Below are positions 8,362 through 16,379 of a DNA stretch of 64,000 bases, piece after piece. The translations under genes were made by a program, and so were the position numbers. Source of the DNA: Phormidium sp. FACHB-1136 (GTDB taxonomy: Bacteria; Cyanobacteriota; Cyanobacteriia; Phormidesmidales; Phormidesmidaceae); assembly GCF_014697375.1 (NCBI RefSeq), contig NZ_JACJRS010000012.1:16279-80278 (forward strand), in the 5' to 3' direction. The notes under the pieces were generated by a model. The model worked only from the letters and a program-made list of their open reading frames with translations. It did not search any database and had not been told where the DNA came from. Position 1 is the stretch's first letter; each line of letters opens with the position of its first letter.

Positions 8362-8691
8362 ATGCAGACTATGACTAATGCTATGGCTGTTGTGCAAGCC
8401 CACGGTTCTCTCAATGCCGCCAATGCTCAAGATTTTCATCTCAGCTTGGTGGAGCGCATCCAGTGTGACAAATCCGCTGGTCTGGTGGTAGATATGAGCC
8501 GTGTTGAGTCTCTAGACAGTGCTGGATTAATTTCCCTCGTCTCGGCCCTCAAGCAGGCTCGCCAGAGCAGCAAGCGCTTCTGCCTCTGTGCGGTGCCCCC
8601 CACCATTCGTATCATCTTTGAACTCACCCAGCTAGACCGCGTCTTTGAGATGATTGAAGATATCTCCCATGCCACCCTGGCCACGGCTTAG
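8362..8691 (+). CDS. STAS domain protein (anti-sigma factor antagonist)
   Basis: A 109-aa single-domain STAS protein of the SpoIIAA/RsbV kind. The signature is VVDMSRVESLDSAGLISLVSAL, with Ser53 in the LDSAG position that is phosphorylated in this family. Such proteins bind partner-switching kinases or anti-sigma factors in the unphosphorylated state; cyanobacterial examples act in carbon and stress signalling. AGGAG lies 9 bp before the ATG. No cognate kinase or PP2C phosphatase gene is adjacent. The long leader upstream suggests elaborate control. Confidence 0.9.
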   Translation: MQTMTNAMAVVQAHGSLNAANAQDFHLSLVERIQCDKSAGLVVDMSRVESLDSAGLISLVSALKQARQSSKRFCLCAVPPTIRIIFELTQLDRVFEMIEDISHATLATA

Positions 8692-8945
8692 GCCAAAGCC
8701 GTTGGGGTCGCGCTGGGCCAGCGCAATCCAGTCCACTCCATTCCCCAAGGGCTCATCCCTGAAGGGATGGATGGGCATATAAATCGCTGAATCAATAGGT
8801 TGTTTATCTCCCTGAGCCTTCACCGTGGCAGAGCCCACCGTGGAGGTTTTTGCTGGGGGATCGGTTCCTTCAGGGGGCACCAAAGAACGGGAATCCCCCG
8901 TTATAGTAGGAAAGTCTTTCCGTGCTGCGATCTGGAGTGCCTGCC

Positions 8946-11642
8946 GTGCCCGTTGCCGTCGATACCCTGCTAACCCCAGACATTAATAAGCCCGCCCGCT
9001 ACCTGGGCAACGAACTGGGGGCGGTGCATAAACCCTGGGAACAGGCGGCGGTGCGTTGGGTGCTCACCTATCCCGAAATTTATGAAGTCGGTGCGTCCAA
9101 CCTGGGGCACATCATTCTCTACAGCATTCTCAATACCCAGCCCCGGCAGCTTTGTGATCGCGCCTATCTGCCCGCCGCCGACCTAGCCACCAAATTAAAG
9201 GAGACCCAAACGCCCCTGTTTGCGGTGGAATCTCAGCGGAATCTAACGGATTTCGACATCCTCGGCTTCAGCCTTAGCTACGAACTGGGGGCCACGAACA
9301 TTCTAGAAATGCTGACCCTGGCGGGGGTTCCCCTTACCTGGCAAGAGCGAGACAGTGCCGGAGCGTTCAACCCTGAGGACGGATCTTGGCCGCTGATTTT
9401 TGCCGGGGGGCAAACGGCGACCTCCAACCCCGAACCCTACGCCGATTTCTTTGATTTTGTGGCCCTGGGCGATGGCGAAGAATTGCTGCCGGAAATTGGC
9501 CTTGTGATTGAAGAGGGCAAGGCAGCGGGCCTCAGCCGGGAAGAATTATTGCTGGATTTGGCCCAGGTGCCCGGTGTCTACGTGCCCCGCTTCTACGACA
9601 TGGCCGAGGATGGCTCGGTGCATCCCAATCGGCCTGACGTACCGAAGCGGATTCTGCGGCGGGTGGCGACGCCGATCCCGGCCTACGCGATGGGGTTGGT
9701 GCCCTACGTGGAGACCGTCCACGACCGCCTTACCGTGGAAATTCGGCGGGGCTGTACGCGGGGTTGCCGCTTCTGCCAACCGGGGATGCTCACCCGTCCG
9801 GCGCGGGATGTGGAACCGGAGGCGGTGATCGACGCCATCGAAACCGGGATGCGCAAGACGGGCTACAACGAGTTTTCCCTGCTGTCCTTGAGCTGCTCGG
9901 ACTACCTGGCCCTACCAGCGGTGGGGGTGGAGGTAAAGAACCGCCTCAAGGACGAGAACATTTCCCTGTCTTTGCCCAGCCAGCGGGTAGATCGCTTTGA
10001 CGAAAACATCGCCAACATCATCGGCGGCACGCGGTTGACCGGGCTGACCTTTGCCCCAGAGGCAGGCACCCAGCGGATGCGGGACATCATTAATAAGGGG
10101 CTGACCAACGAAGAACTGCTCCAGGGGGTGAAAACCGCCCACGAACAGGGCTGGGACAAGGTGAAGCTCTACTTTATGATCGGCCTGCCGGGGGAAACCG
10201 ACGCCGACGTAATTGGCATTGCCGAAACCGTGCGCTGGCTGCGACAAACCTGCTACATCAAGGGTCGCAAGCCGCTGTCCTTTAATATCACCATTTCCAA
10301 CTTCACTCCCAAGCCCCATACGCCCTTTCAGTGGCATACGGTCTCTACCGAGGAGTTTAAGCGCAAGCAGAGCCTCCTGCGGGCCGAGTTCAACACCATG
10401 CGCTGGGCCAAGGTGAACTTCACCGACGTGCGAATTTCCGCCATGGAAGACTTTGTGGGCCGGGGGGATCGATCCCTCTCCGCCGTGGTGCGCCGTGCCT
10501 GGGAACTGGGGGCCGGAATGGATTCCTGGTGGGAAAGCCTCGATAACGCCTTCAACGCCTGGGCGCAGGCTATCGATGAAGCGGGCCTAACCTGGAAATA
10601 TCGCCAAATTGCCCAGGGCGAGTGGAACGTAATGACCACGGACGGGGACAATCCCCACGCCAATTTGGACGCCGCCCTGCCCTGGGATCACCTGGATACC
10701 GGGATTGATAAGGAATGGCTGAAGCAAGATTTGATTCGCGCCCTGGAAGCCGCCACCGTGCCCGATTGCTCCTTTGAGGGCTGCTCCCACTGTGGGGTCT
10801 GTGGGCCAGACTTTGGTCATAACGTCGTCGTGCCGCCGCCGCCAATCCCCGCCTTTGTGGGCCACGGCAAACCCGATTCTGACCGGGTGCAGCGGTTACG
10901 AGTCACCCTCGGCAAACTGGGCACCATGGCGCTGATTGGCCATTTAGACCTGGTGCGTCTGTTTGACCGAGCGCTGCGACGGGCCAGTTTGCCGATTTCC
11001 TTTACCGGAGGCTTTCACCCAGGGCCAAGGCTCTCCCCCGCCAACGCCCTGCCCCTAGGGGCCACCAGCAGCGGCGAAGTGGTGGACTTTGAGCTAAAAG
11101 CCCCCATGGATCCCCAGGAATTTTTGCAGCGCCTCGCGGAGGAACTGCCGCCCGAAGTTCCCCTCTACAGCGTCGAAGAAGTGCCCATCGACAGCCCTGC
11201 GGCTACGAAATTGCTGGAACGGGCGGAATACTATCTGCGGGTTAGTCTAGAAAATCCCACGCCGACGACACCCGACTGGGAAGCCTGGATTGCCGATATC
11301 CTCAGCCGCCCTGAAATCCTTTGGGAGAAAACCACCAAATCCGGCAAGGTGCAGATGGTCAACCTCCGGGAACAGCTCTACGAACTCGACTACATTGCCC
11401 CGAATACCATTGACCCGAACTGCGCTACCGATGACGGATCCCTAGCCCCAATGCCAGAATTGAAGGTGACAGACCTGAAAGTGGAACCCGGTGAGGCACT
11501 GATCCGCGTGGTGGGCAGTTGCCGCAACGATGGGAACTTACTGCGTCCTGAGCAAGTCGTCTGGATAGTGGAACAGGCCGCTGGGCAATCCTTGCAGCTT
11601 CGCCACAAGCACCGTTCTCGCCTGTACCTTGCTGATCTGTAG
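8946..11642 (+). CDS. TIGR03960 family B12-binding/radical SAM protein with DUF2344 domain
   Basis: About 898 aa. The N-terminal 230 residues form the cobalamin-binding-like domain (LTYPEIYEVGASNLGH, GGQTATSNPEPYADFFD). The radical SAM core follows with the 4Fe-4S motif CTRGCRFC (C-x3-C-x2-C). A third region has a cysteine cluster (CSFEGCSHCGVC), followed by a C-terminal DUF2344 domain starting RLRVTLGKLGTMALIGHLD. This two-part fusion is the TIGR03960/TIGR03936 architecture; its substrate is unknown, though RNA modification has been suggested for relatives. I chose GTG 8946, with GGAG 8 bp upstream and the usual PVAVDTLLTPD start; GTG 8922 also has a purine-rich site. Confidence 0.92.
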   Translation: MPVAVDTLLTPDINKPARYLGNELGAVHKPWEQAAVRWVLTYPEIYEVGASNLGHIILYSILNTQPRQLCDRAYLPAADLATKLKETQTPLFAVESQRNLTDFDILGFSLSYELGATNILEMLTLAGVPLTWQERDSAGAFNPEDGSWPLIFAGGQTATSNPEPYADFFDFVALGDGEELLPEIGLVIEEGKAAGLSREELLLDLAQVPGVYVPRFYDMAEDGSVHPNRPDVPKRILRRVATPIPAYAMGLVPYVETVHDRLTVEIRRGCTRGCRFCQPGMLTRPARDVEPEAVIDAIETGMRKTGYNEFSLLSLSCSDYLALPAVGVEVKNRLKDENISLSLPSQRVDRFDENIANIIGGTRLTGLTFAPEAGTQRMRDIINKGLTNEELLQGVKTAHEQGWDKVKLYFMIGLPGETDADVIGIAETVRWLRQTCYIKGRKPLSFNITISNFTPKPHTPFQWHTVSTEEFKRKQSLLRAEFNTMRWAKVNFTDVRISAMEDFVGRGDRSLSAVVRRAWELGAGMDSWWESLDNAFNAWAQAIDEAGLTWKYRQIAQGEWNVMTTDGDNPHANLDAALPWDHLDTGIDKEWLKQDLIRALEAATVPDCSFEGCSHCGVCGPDFGHNVVVPPPPIPAFVGHGKPDSDRVQRLRVTLGKLGTMALIGHLDLVRLFDRALRRASLPISFTGGFHPGPRLSPANALPLGATSSGEVVDFELKAPMDPQEFLQRLAEELPPEVPLYSVEEVPIDSPAATKLLERAEYYLRVSLENPTPTTPDWEAWIADILSRPEILWEKTTKSGKVQMVNLREQLYELDYIAPNTIDPNCATDDGSLAPMPELKVTDLKVEPGEALIRVVGSCRNDGNLLRPEQVVWIVEQAAGQSLQLRHKHRSRLYLADL

Positions 11643-11661
11643 CCCCCTAGGGCAAGAGGCC

Positions 11662-12507
11662 ATGATGATTACCGCTAGTCCAGTTGGTTCAGTGTCATCC
11701 TCGACAGCCGCTAACTCGGTGAGGAGGAAAGCCTTGGGTTGGCAACTGAGCCTTGGTACGGCTTTGATGGGGCTGGGTTTGGCCCTTGGCCCCTGGGCGA
11801 CGTCAACGGCTCTAGCCAATGAACACTGTGGGGCGGACGCTGTGCTGTGTTGCCAGGGACAGGCGGTACGGGGGATGATGCCGAACCTGTCGGACAGCTT
11901 TGCCCAAGAGGTCTGTAAAGTCCTGACCATGCCTACCAATAGCCGCTCCGAAGGTGAAGACTTTGTTCGGCACATCGAGTTTGGCTCCCTAATTACCCAG
12001 GACTCGGCTTCCGCTGAGTCTATGACCCTGCCGAGTATGTGGTGGACGCGGGACGCCATCCCATCCCGACTAGGGCGGCACCGTTTGGTCAATTCCTGGT
12101 TGTCCTACCGGATGCGTGACTCCGAGGTGCAGGTGGTAGATGTCATGATCAACAGCCAGTTTTGGCGAGCGCTGACCATGCCCCAGCGCTATGGCGTGCT
12201 CACCCAGTTTGGCACCTCCGCCCAGGAGTTTGGCTATCACCTGCGGTTTTTCCAGAGCAATGGCTACTCGGCACGGATGATCGGCATTTTTTCCTGTGAA
12301 GCCACTACGGACACCGCCACCACCTTCTCGGCGGCTCCCACGGCCCACTGCCTAGTCACGGTAGATTCCCCACGCATTAACCAACTTCAGCAAGCCCTAC
12401 AGCCCCAACCTGCGATTCAAACCGCCACTGCCGCCGATCCGACATCCTCTACAGATATCGCTGTGACCTTAAGCGCTGCCGAAAATGCGGCCACGCCTCA
12501 GCCCTAG
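11662..12507 (+). CDS. exported hypothetical protein
   Basis: A 281-aa protein with a long signal peptide: a basic region (VRRK near residue 21), a hydrophobic stretch ending about residue 51, and an ALA-N cleavage site. The mature part has five or so cysteines near its start (HCGADAVLCC) and a segment LPSMWWTRDAIPSRLG. The tail is low-complexity Ala/Thr/Pro. I do not recognise the family; cyanobacterial proteins of this general form are common in the periplasm. The ATG at 11662 follows AAGAGG; the open frame overlaps the end of the radical SAM gene, but that extension is unlikely to be used. Confidence 0.75.
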   Translation: MMITASPVGSVSSSTAANSVRRKALGWQLSLGTALMGLGLALGPWATSTALANEHCGADAVLCCQGQAVRGMMPNLSDSFAQEVCKVLTMPTNSRSEGEDFVRHIEFGSLITQDSASAESMTLPSMWWTRDAIPSRLGRHRLVNSWLSYRMRDSEVQVVDVMINSQFWRALTMPQRYGVLTQFGTSAQEFGYHLRFFQSNGYSARMIGIFSCEATTDTATTFSAAPTAHCLVTVDSPRINQLQQALQPQPAIQTATAADPTSSTDIAVTLSAAENAATPQP

Positions 12508-12535
12508 GCCGCACCCATCAGTGGATTGATAGAGC

Positions 12536-13132
12536 TTAAAACAGCGTCAACACATAGATCAGAGTGAACAGCACAATCCACACCACATCCACAAAGTGCC
12601 AGTAGATTTCCGCCATTTCTGGCCCGGTGTGGGTGAGGTCGCTGTAATGGCCTGCCCGACGAGAACGCCACAGGACGCCCAAGATCAGCAACAGGCCAAT
12701 GAAAACGTGCAATCCGTGGAAGCCCGTCATCAGGTAAAAGCAGTTGCTAAACAGGTTGGTTTTAAGGCCGTAGCCTAGGGTCAAATATTCGTAGATTTGC
12801 CCCACCAAAAAGACGGCCCCCATGGCGGCGGTGATGCCAAACCAAAGCCGCATTTTGGCCAGGTCATTGTTCTTAATGGCCTTGGTACCCAGGTTAATCA
12901 CCAAACTGCTGGAGACCAGAATAAAAGTGTTCACCGCAGGCAGCAAAAGCTCCACCTCGGTTTCTTTGGGGGGCCATTCGGCAATGGAACTACGGAACAC
13001 CAGAAACACGGCAAAGAATCCGGCGAACATCAAAAATTCCGAGGCCAAAAATGTAAGCAACCCCAGAACCCGAAGATCCTGATGTTCCTCATGGGCGACA
13101 GTGGGCGTGGCCGAGTCGATAGTGCCTTGCAT
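12536..13132 (-). CDS. ctaE: cytochrome c oxidase subunit III
   Basis: A 198-aa integral membrane subunit of the terminal oxidase, with five predicted transmembrane helices as in other short cyanobacterial subunits III. Recognisable parts are LGLLTFLASEFLMFAGFF, the VSSSLVINLG helix, and the C-terminal GFHGLHVFIGLLL and WHFVDVVWIVLF blocks. I start it at ATG 13132 (MQGTIDSATP); twelve further upstream codons are open but lie within a repeat. It is the last gene of a ctaC-ctaD-ctaE run. Confidence 0.95.
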   Translation of the reverse strand: MQGTIDSATPTVAHEEHQDLRVLGLLTFLASEFLMFAGFFAVFLVFRSSIAEWPPKETEVELLLPAVNTFILVSSSLVINLGTKAIKNNDLAKMRLWFGITAAMGAVFLVGQIYEYLTLGYGLKTNLFSNCFYLMTGFHGLHVFIGLLLILGVLWRSRRAGHYSDLTHTGPEMAEIYWHFVDVVWIVLFTLIYVLTLF

Positions 13133-13161
13133 AGGGTTAAGAAGTAGGGGATAGGGCGTAG

Positions 13162-13185
13162 GGTGCATTCGCGAAGCAATGCACC
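13162..13185. repeat. intergenic inverted repeat, family C, copy 1
   Basis: GGTGCATT-CGCGAAGC-AATGCACC lies between ctaD and ctaE. Sixteen bases of it (13170-13185) recur inverted at 15029-15044, between ctaC and ctaD. Similar GGTGCATT/AATGCACC elements are common in cyanobacterial intergenic DNA. Confidence 0.75.
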
Positions 13186-13244
13186 ATTATCTTCAGCGTG
13201 GCGCATTGCTTCTAGGGCAAAGAGGGACATTGCCCATTCTACAG

Positions 13245-14888
13245 TTAGGACACCGTTTCTAATTCCTCCTCTGGGTCATGGCCGTACTCATAGGGGCCGT
13301 GGGTGACAACGGGCAGCACTTCCCAATTTTCGATGATTGGGGGAGAGGCGGTTGTCCATTCCAAAGTGAGCGCATTCCAGGGATTATCGCCTGCCTTGGG
13401 GCCTTTGCTCCAACTCCACAGCACGTTGATGTAGAAGGGAATCACCGAAACCGCCAGGATGTAGGCACCTACCGTTACCAACTGATTGAGGTCAGTGAAT
13501 TGGGGGTCGTACATGGCGACGCGGCGGGGCATTCCCTGCATCCCTAGGGCGTGCATGGGGGTGAAGGTGAGGATGGTGCCAATAAAGGTGAGGACAAAGT
13601 GAACTTGGCCCAGTTTTTCATTCAACATTCGTCCGGTAATTTTGGGGAACCAGTGGTAGACCGCTGCATAAATTCCAAACACCGAACCGCCAAAGAGGAC
13701 GTAGTGGAAATGGCCGACCACGTAGTAGGTATCGTGGACATGGATATCAAACGGTGCAGTGCCCAGGGTAACGCCACTGAGGCCACCGAACACGAACATG
13801 GACAGCAGCCCCACCGCAAATAGCATGGCCGTGGTGTAACGAATTTTGCCGCCCCAGAGGGTAGCCACCCAGCTAAAGATTTTGATCCCCGTGGGTACTG
13901 CCACAATGAGGGTAGAAATGGTGAAGAAAATCCGCATCCAGGGAGGCGTACCGCTGGTAAACATATGGTGAACCCACACAAACAGGCCCACAAAACAGAT
14001 AGTCAGTGAGGAATAGGCGATGGCCTTATAACCAAAAATCGGCTTACGGGCATGGACGGGAATCACCTCCGACATGATGCCGAAGATGGGCAGAATCATC
14101 AAATACACCGCCGGGTGGGAATAGAACCAAAACAGGTGCTGATACACCACTACATTGCCGCCCGCATCGGGCTTGAAAAACGAGGTGCCAAAATTGATAT
14201 CAAACAGCAGCAGAATCAGTCCAGCGGCGAGGACGGGGGTGGAAAACAGCGCCAGGATGGAGGTCGCCACCATGGCCCAACAGAATAGGGGAATTTGATC
14301 CCACTTCATGCTGGGAACCCGCATCTTCCAGATCGTGATCAGGAAGTTGACGGAACCCAAAATAGAGGAGGTTCCCACCAGCACAATGGCCAAAATCCAC
14401 ATTGTCTGAGCAGCATTGGCGGTAATTTCGCTCAGGGGCGGATAGGATGTCCAGCCCGCTTGGGCACCGCCAAAGTAAAAGCTGCCTAATAACAAAGCCC
14501 CAGCGGGAGGATTAAGCCAAAAGGCAATGGCATTGAGCTTTGGGAAAGCCATATCCCTAGCCCCAATCATGAGGGGAATTAGGTAATTGCCAAATCCCCC
14601 AATAGCGGCGGGCACAATCCACAGAAAGATCATGATCGTGCCGTGGTTGGTCAAAAAGGCGTTGTAGAGTTCAGGACTGAGGAAATCAGAATCCGGCGTA
14701 GCCAGTTCCGTCCGCAGCATCACCGCCATGAAGCCGCCGACCAAGTAAAACAAAAACGAAGTGACGAGATACTGAATTCCAATCACCTTGTGATCCACAT
14801 TAAAGGTGAAGTAGTCGTACCACTTCCACTTATCGGGGTGTCCGTGGGGGGCCACGGGACTGTTGAGGGAAATATCTGCTTGAGCCAT
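13245..14888 (-). CDS. ctaD: cytochrome c oxidase subunit I (A2 type)
   Basis: The 547-aa catalytic subunit with twelve transmembrane helices. Ligands are in place: His82 and His395 for the low-spin heme, His393 for heme a3, and His258, His307 and His308 for CuB, with Tyr262 positioned for the His-Tyr crosslink. The motif is YSHPAV (256-261) rather than GHPEV, so the D-channel glutamate is replaced by the Tyr-Ser pair that defines A2 heme-copper oxidases. It reduces oxygen to water and pumps protons in the respiratory chain of thylakoid or plasma membrane. Confidence 0.97.
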   Translation of the reverse strand: MAQADISLNSPVAPHGHPDKWKWYDYFTFNVDHKVIGIQYLVTSFLFYLVGGFMAVMLRTELATPDSDFLSPELYNAFLTNHGTIMIFLWIVPAAIGGFGNYLIPLMIGARDMAFPKLNAIAFWLNPPAGALLLGSFYFGGAQAGWTSYPPLSEITANAAQTMWILAIVLVGTSSILGSVNFLITIWKMRVPSMKWDQIPLFCWAMVATSILALFSTPVLAAGLILLLFDINFGTSFFKPDAGGNVVVYQHLFWFYSHPAVYLMILPIFGIMSEVIPVHARKPIFGYKAIAYSSLTICFVGLFVWVHHMFTSGTPPWMRIFFTISTLIVAVPTGIKIFSWVATLWGGKIRYTTAMLFAVGLLSMFVFGGLSGVTLGTAPFDIHVHDTYYVVGHFHYVLFGGSVFGIYAAVYHWFPKITGRMLNEKLGQVHFVLTFIGTILTFTPMHALGMQGMPRRVAMYDPQFTDLNQLVTVGAYILAVSVIPFYINVLWSWSKGPKAGDNPWNALTLEWTTASPPIIENWEVLPVVTHGPYEYGHDPEEELETVS

Positions 14889-15028
14889 AAAGGGGTTTGA
14901 TTAAAAACGGCTGGATACGGAACTGGTTATTGGACGTAGGTTGGGTAAAGCGCTAACGACACCCAACACAAGGGATTCTTGCCATCAAGTTTTTTGCCGT
15001 TGGGGTAGGTCGTTGATAACGGCTAGGC

Positions 15029-15044
15029 GGTGCATTGCTTCGCG
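15029..15044. repeat. intergenic inverted repeat, family C, copy 2
   Basis: GGTGCATTGCTTCGCG, the exact reverse complement of 13170-13185. The matching second arm is displaced to about 15066-15080 (TTATGCAGCCTACGG) by about 25 bp of inserted sequence. Confidence 0.65.
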
Positions 15045-15076
15045 TTGGCGGTAGCCTCGCCTTGGCGTTATGCAGC

Positions 15077-16075
15077 CTACGGGTTGGGGGTTCGGGCTAG
15101 TTGGGCGATTTGGGCGGCTTCAATGGGGATATCTTGGGCGATTTGAGCGAGATACTCGGCATCGGTCAGGGTGGTGGGATTCAGCGCAACGGTTTCAGAG
15201 GCACCGGGTAGTTCGGCGACGCGACTGGCTTCCCAGGCCGCGTAGTCTTCCAGAGAATGGACGATCACCTGGGTTCTCATGCCGCCGTGGTAGGCTCCGC
15301 AGAGTTCGGCACAGACGACGGGATAGGTGCCTTCTTTAGTGGCCACAAAGCGCAGTTCGGCGGGTTGTCCCGGCAGGGCGTCTTGCTTGAGCCGGAATTG
15401 GGGCACCCAGAAGGAATGGATCACATCCTGGGCTTCAATCAAGAGCTGCACATCCTGACCGATGGGCACATGGAGTTCACCGTCCACAATGCCCGTGTCG
15501 GGGTAGCGGAAAATCCAGGCGTACTGCATCCCGGTAACGTTCACCGTTAGGTCAGGCTGATTGCCCTCCACCATGGGCGATGCCCCAAAGCCGTAGACCT
15601 GGCGTTCTTTATTACCATCTCCGGCCTGGGCCATCATGGGAGAACCCACATCGACCATGGTTTTCTGGGGGGCTTGGGCCATCATCATGCCGCCACCATG
15701 GTGGTGACCACCGGGGGCAAAGCCGCCCATGTCTTGGAACACCACGACGCTATAGAGGCCCAACCCGACCACAATAATGGCGGGGATGGCTGTCCAAAAC
15801 GCCTCTAGGGGCAGATTGCCCTCGATGGGGAGGCCATCGGTGTCGTCCCCTTTGCGGCGGCGAAACCGAATGAGCGAATAGATAATGGCACCCTGCACCA
15901 CAATGAACAGGGCCGTGCCAATGGTGACCATGACATTAAAAAAGTCATCCACCAGGGGCGCTTGTTCCGAGGCTTGAACAGGCAGAAGGTTGTTATTTTG
16001 CCCATACCAAAGGCTGATCAGAGTCACAATAACCCCGATGATCAGAGTCCAGAAAGGGGCCGGAATTTTTTGCAT
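15077..16075 (-). CDS. ctaC: cytochrome c oxidase subunit II
   Basis: A 332-aa subunit that accepts electrons from cytochrome c6 or plastocyanin through the dinuclear CuA centre. Two N-terminal transmembrane helices (about residues 9-25 and 45-70) precede the cupredoxin domain; ligands are His220, Cys255, Glu257, Cys259, His263 and Met266 in CAELCGAYHGGM. A loop at residues 117-150, between helix and CuA domain, is rich in Gly, His and Met (GGHHHGGGMMMAQ), unlike the compact loop in most homologues. ATG 16075 follows GGAG by 7 bp, which decides the start over an upstream codon. Confidence 0.95.
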   Translation of the reverse strand: MQKIPAPFWTLIIGVIVTLISLWYGQNNNLLPVQASEQAPLVDDFFNVMVTIGTALFIVVQGAIIYSLIRFRRRKGDDTDGLPIEGNLPLEAFWTAIPAIIVVGLGLYSVVVFQDMGGFAPGGHHHGGGMMMAQAPQKTMVDVGSPMMAQAGDGNKERQVYGFGASPMVEGNQPDLTVNVTGMQYAWIFRYPDTGIVDGELHVPIGQDVQLLIEAQDVIHSFWVPQFRLKQDALPGQPAELRFVATKEGTYPVVCAELCGAYHGGMRTQVIVHSLEDYAAWEASRVAELPGASETVALNPTTLTDAEYLAQIAQDIPIEAAQIAQLARTPNP

Positions 16076-16379
16076 AGCCGATCTCCACAAGGGAGGCGCG
16101 AGGGTAAGAGTGGCAAAGGCGGAATTTAACGCGACTACTAAAAAATAGGGGCGTTGCTCTATGGCATCCTAAGACCCCAGCCTTGCGGTGTCGGCAAAAC
16201 TTTGGATTTGTTTTAGACTGTCTGCGCTAAAGTCGTAGCAAAAATCTACAAACCAGCCCCGGTCTGCCTGGGGTCTTCCTGGGATAGCGGGTGCCTCAGG
16301 GGCGCTGGGGCGTTAGGATGGGAAACCGAGCCTCTCCTGTCTGTCTAAATTACCTGTATTCCCCCGTTCATCCCTACCC
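16076..16379. other. divergent promoter region between ctaC and the APH/kinase fusion gene
   Basis: 304 bp without coding potential. It must hold the promoter for ctaC leftward and for the 16380 gene rightward. I see no convincing operator or hairpin. Confidence 0.5.
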
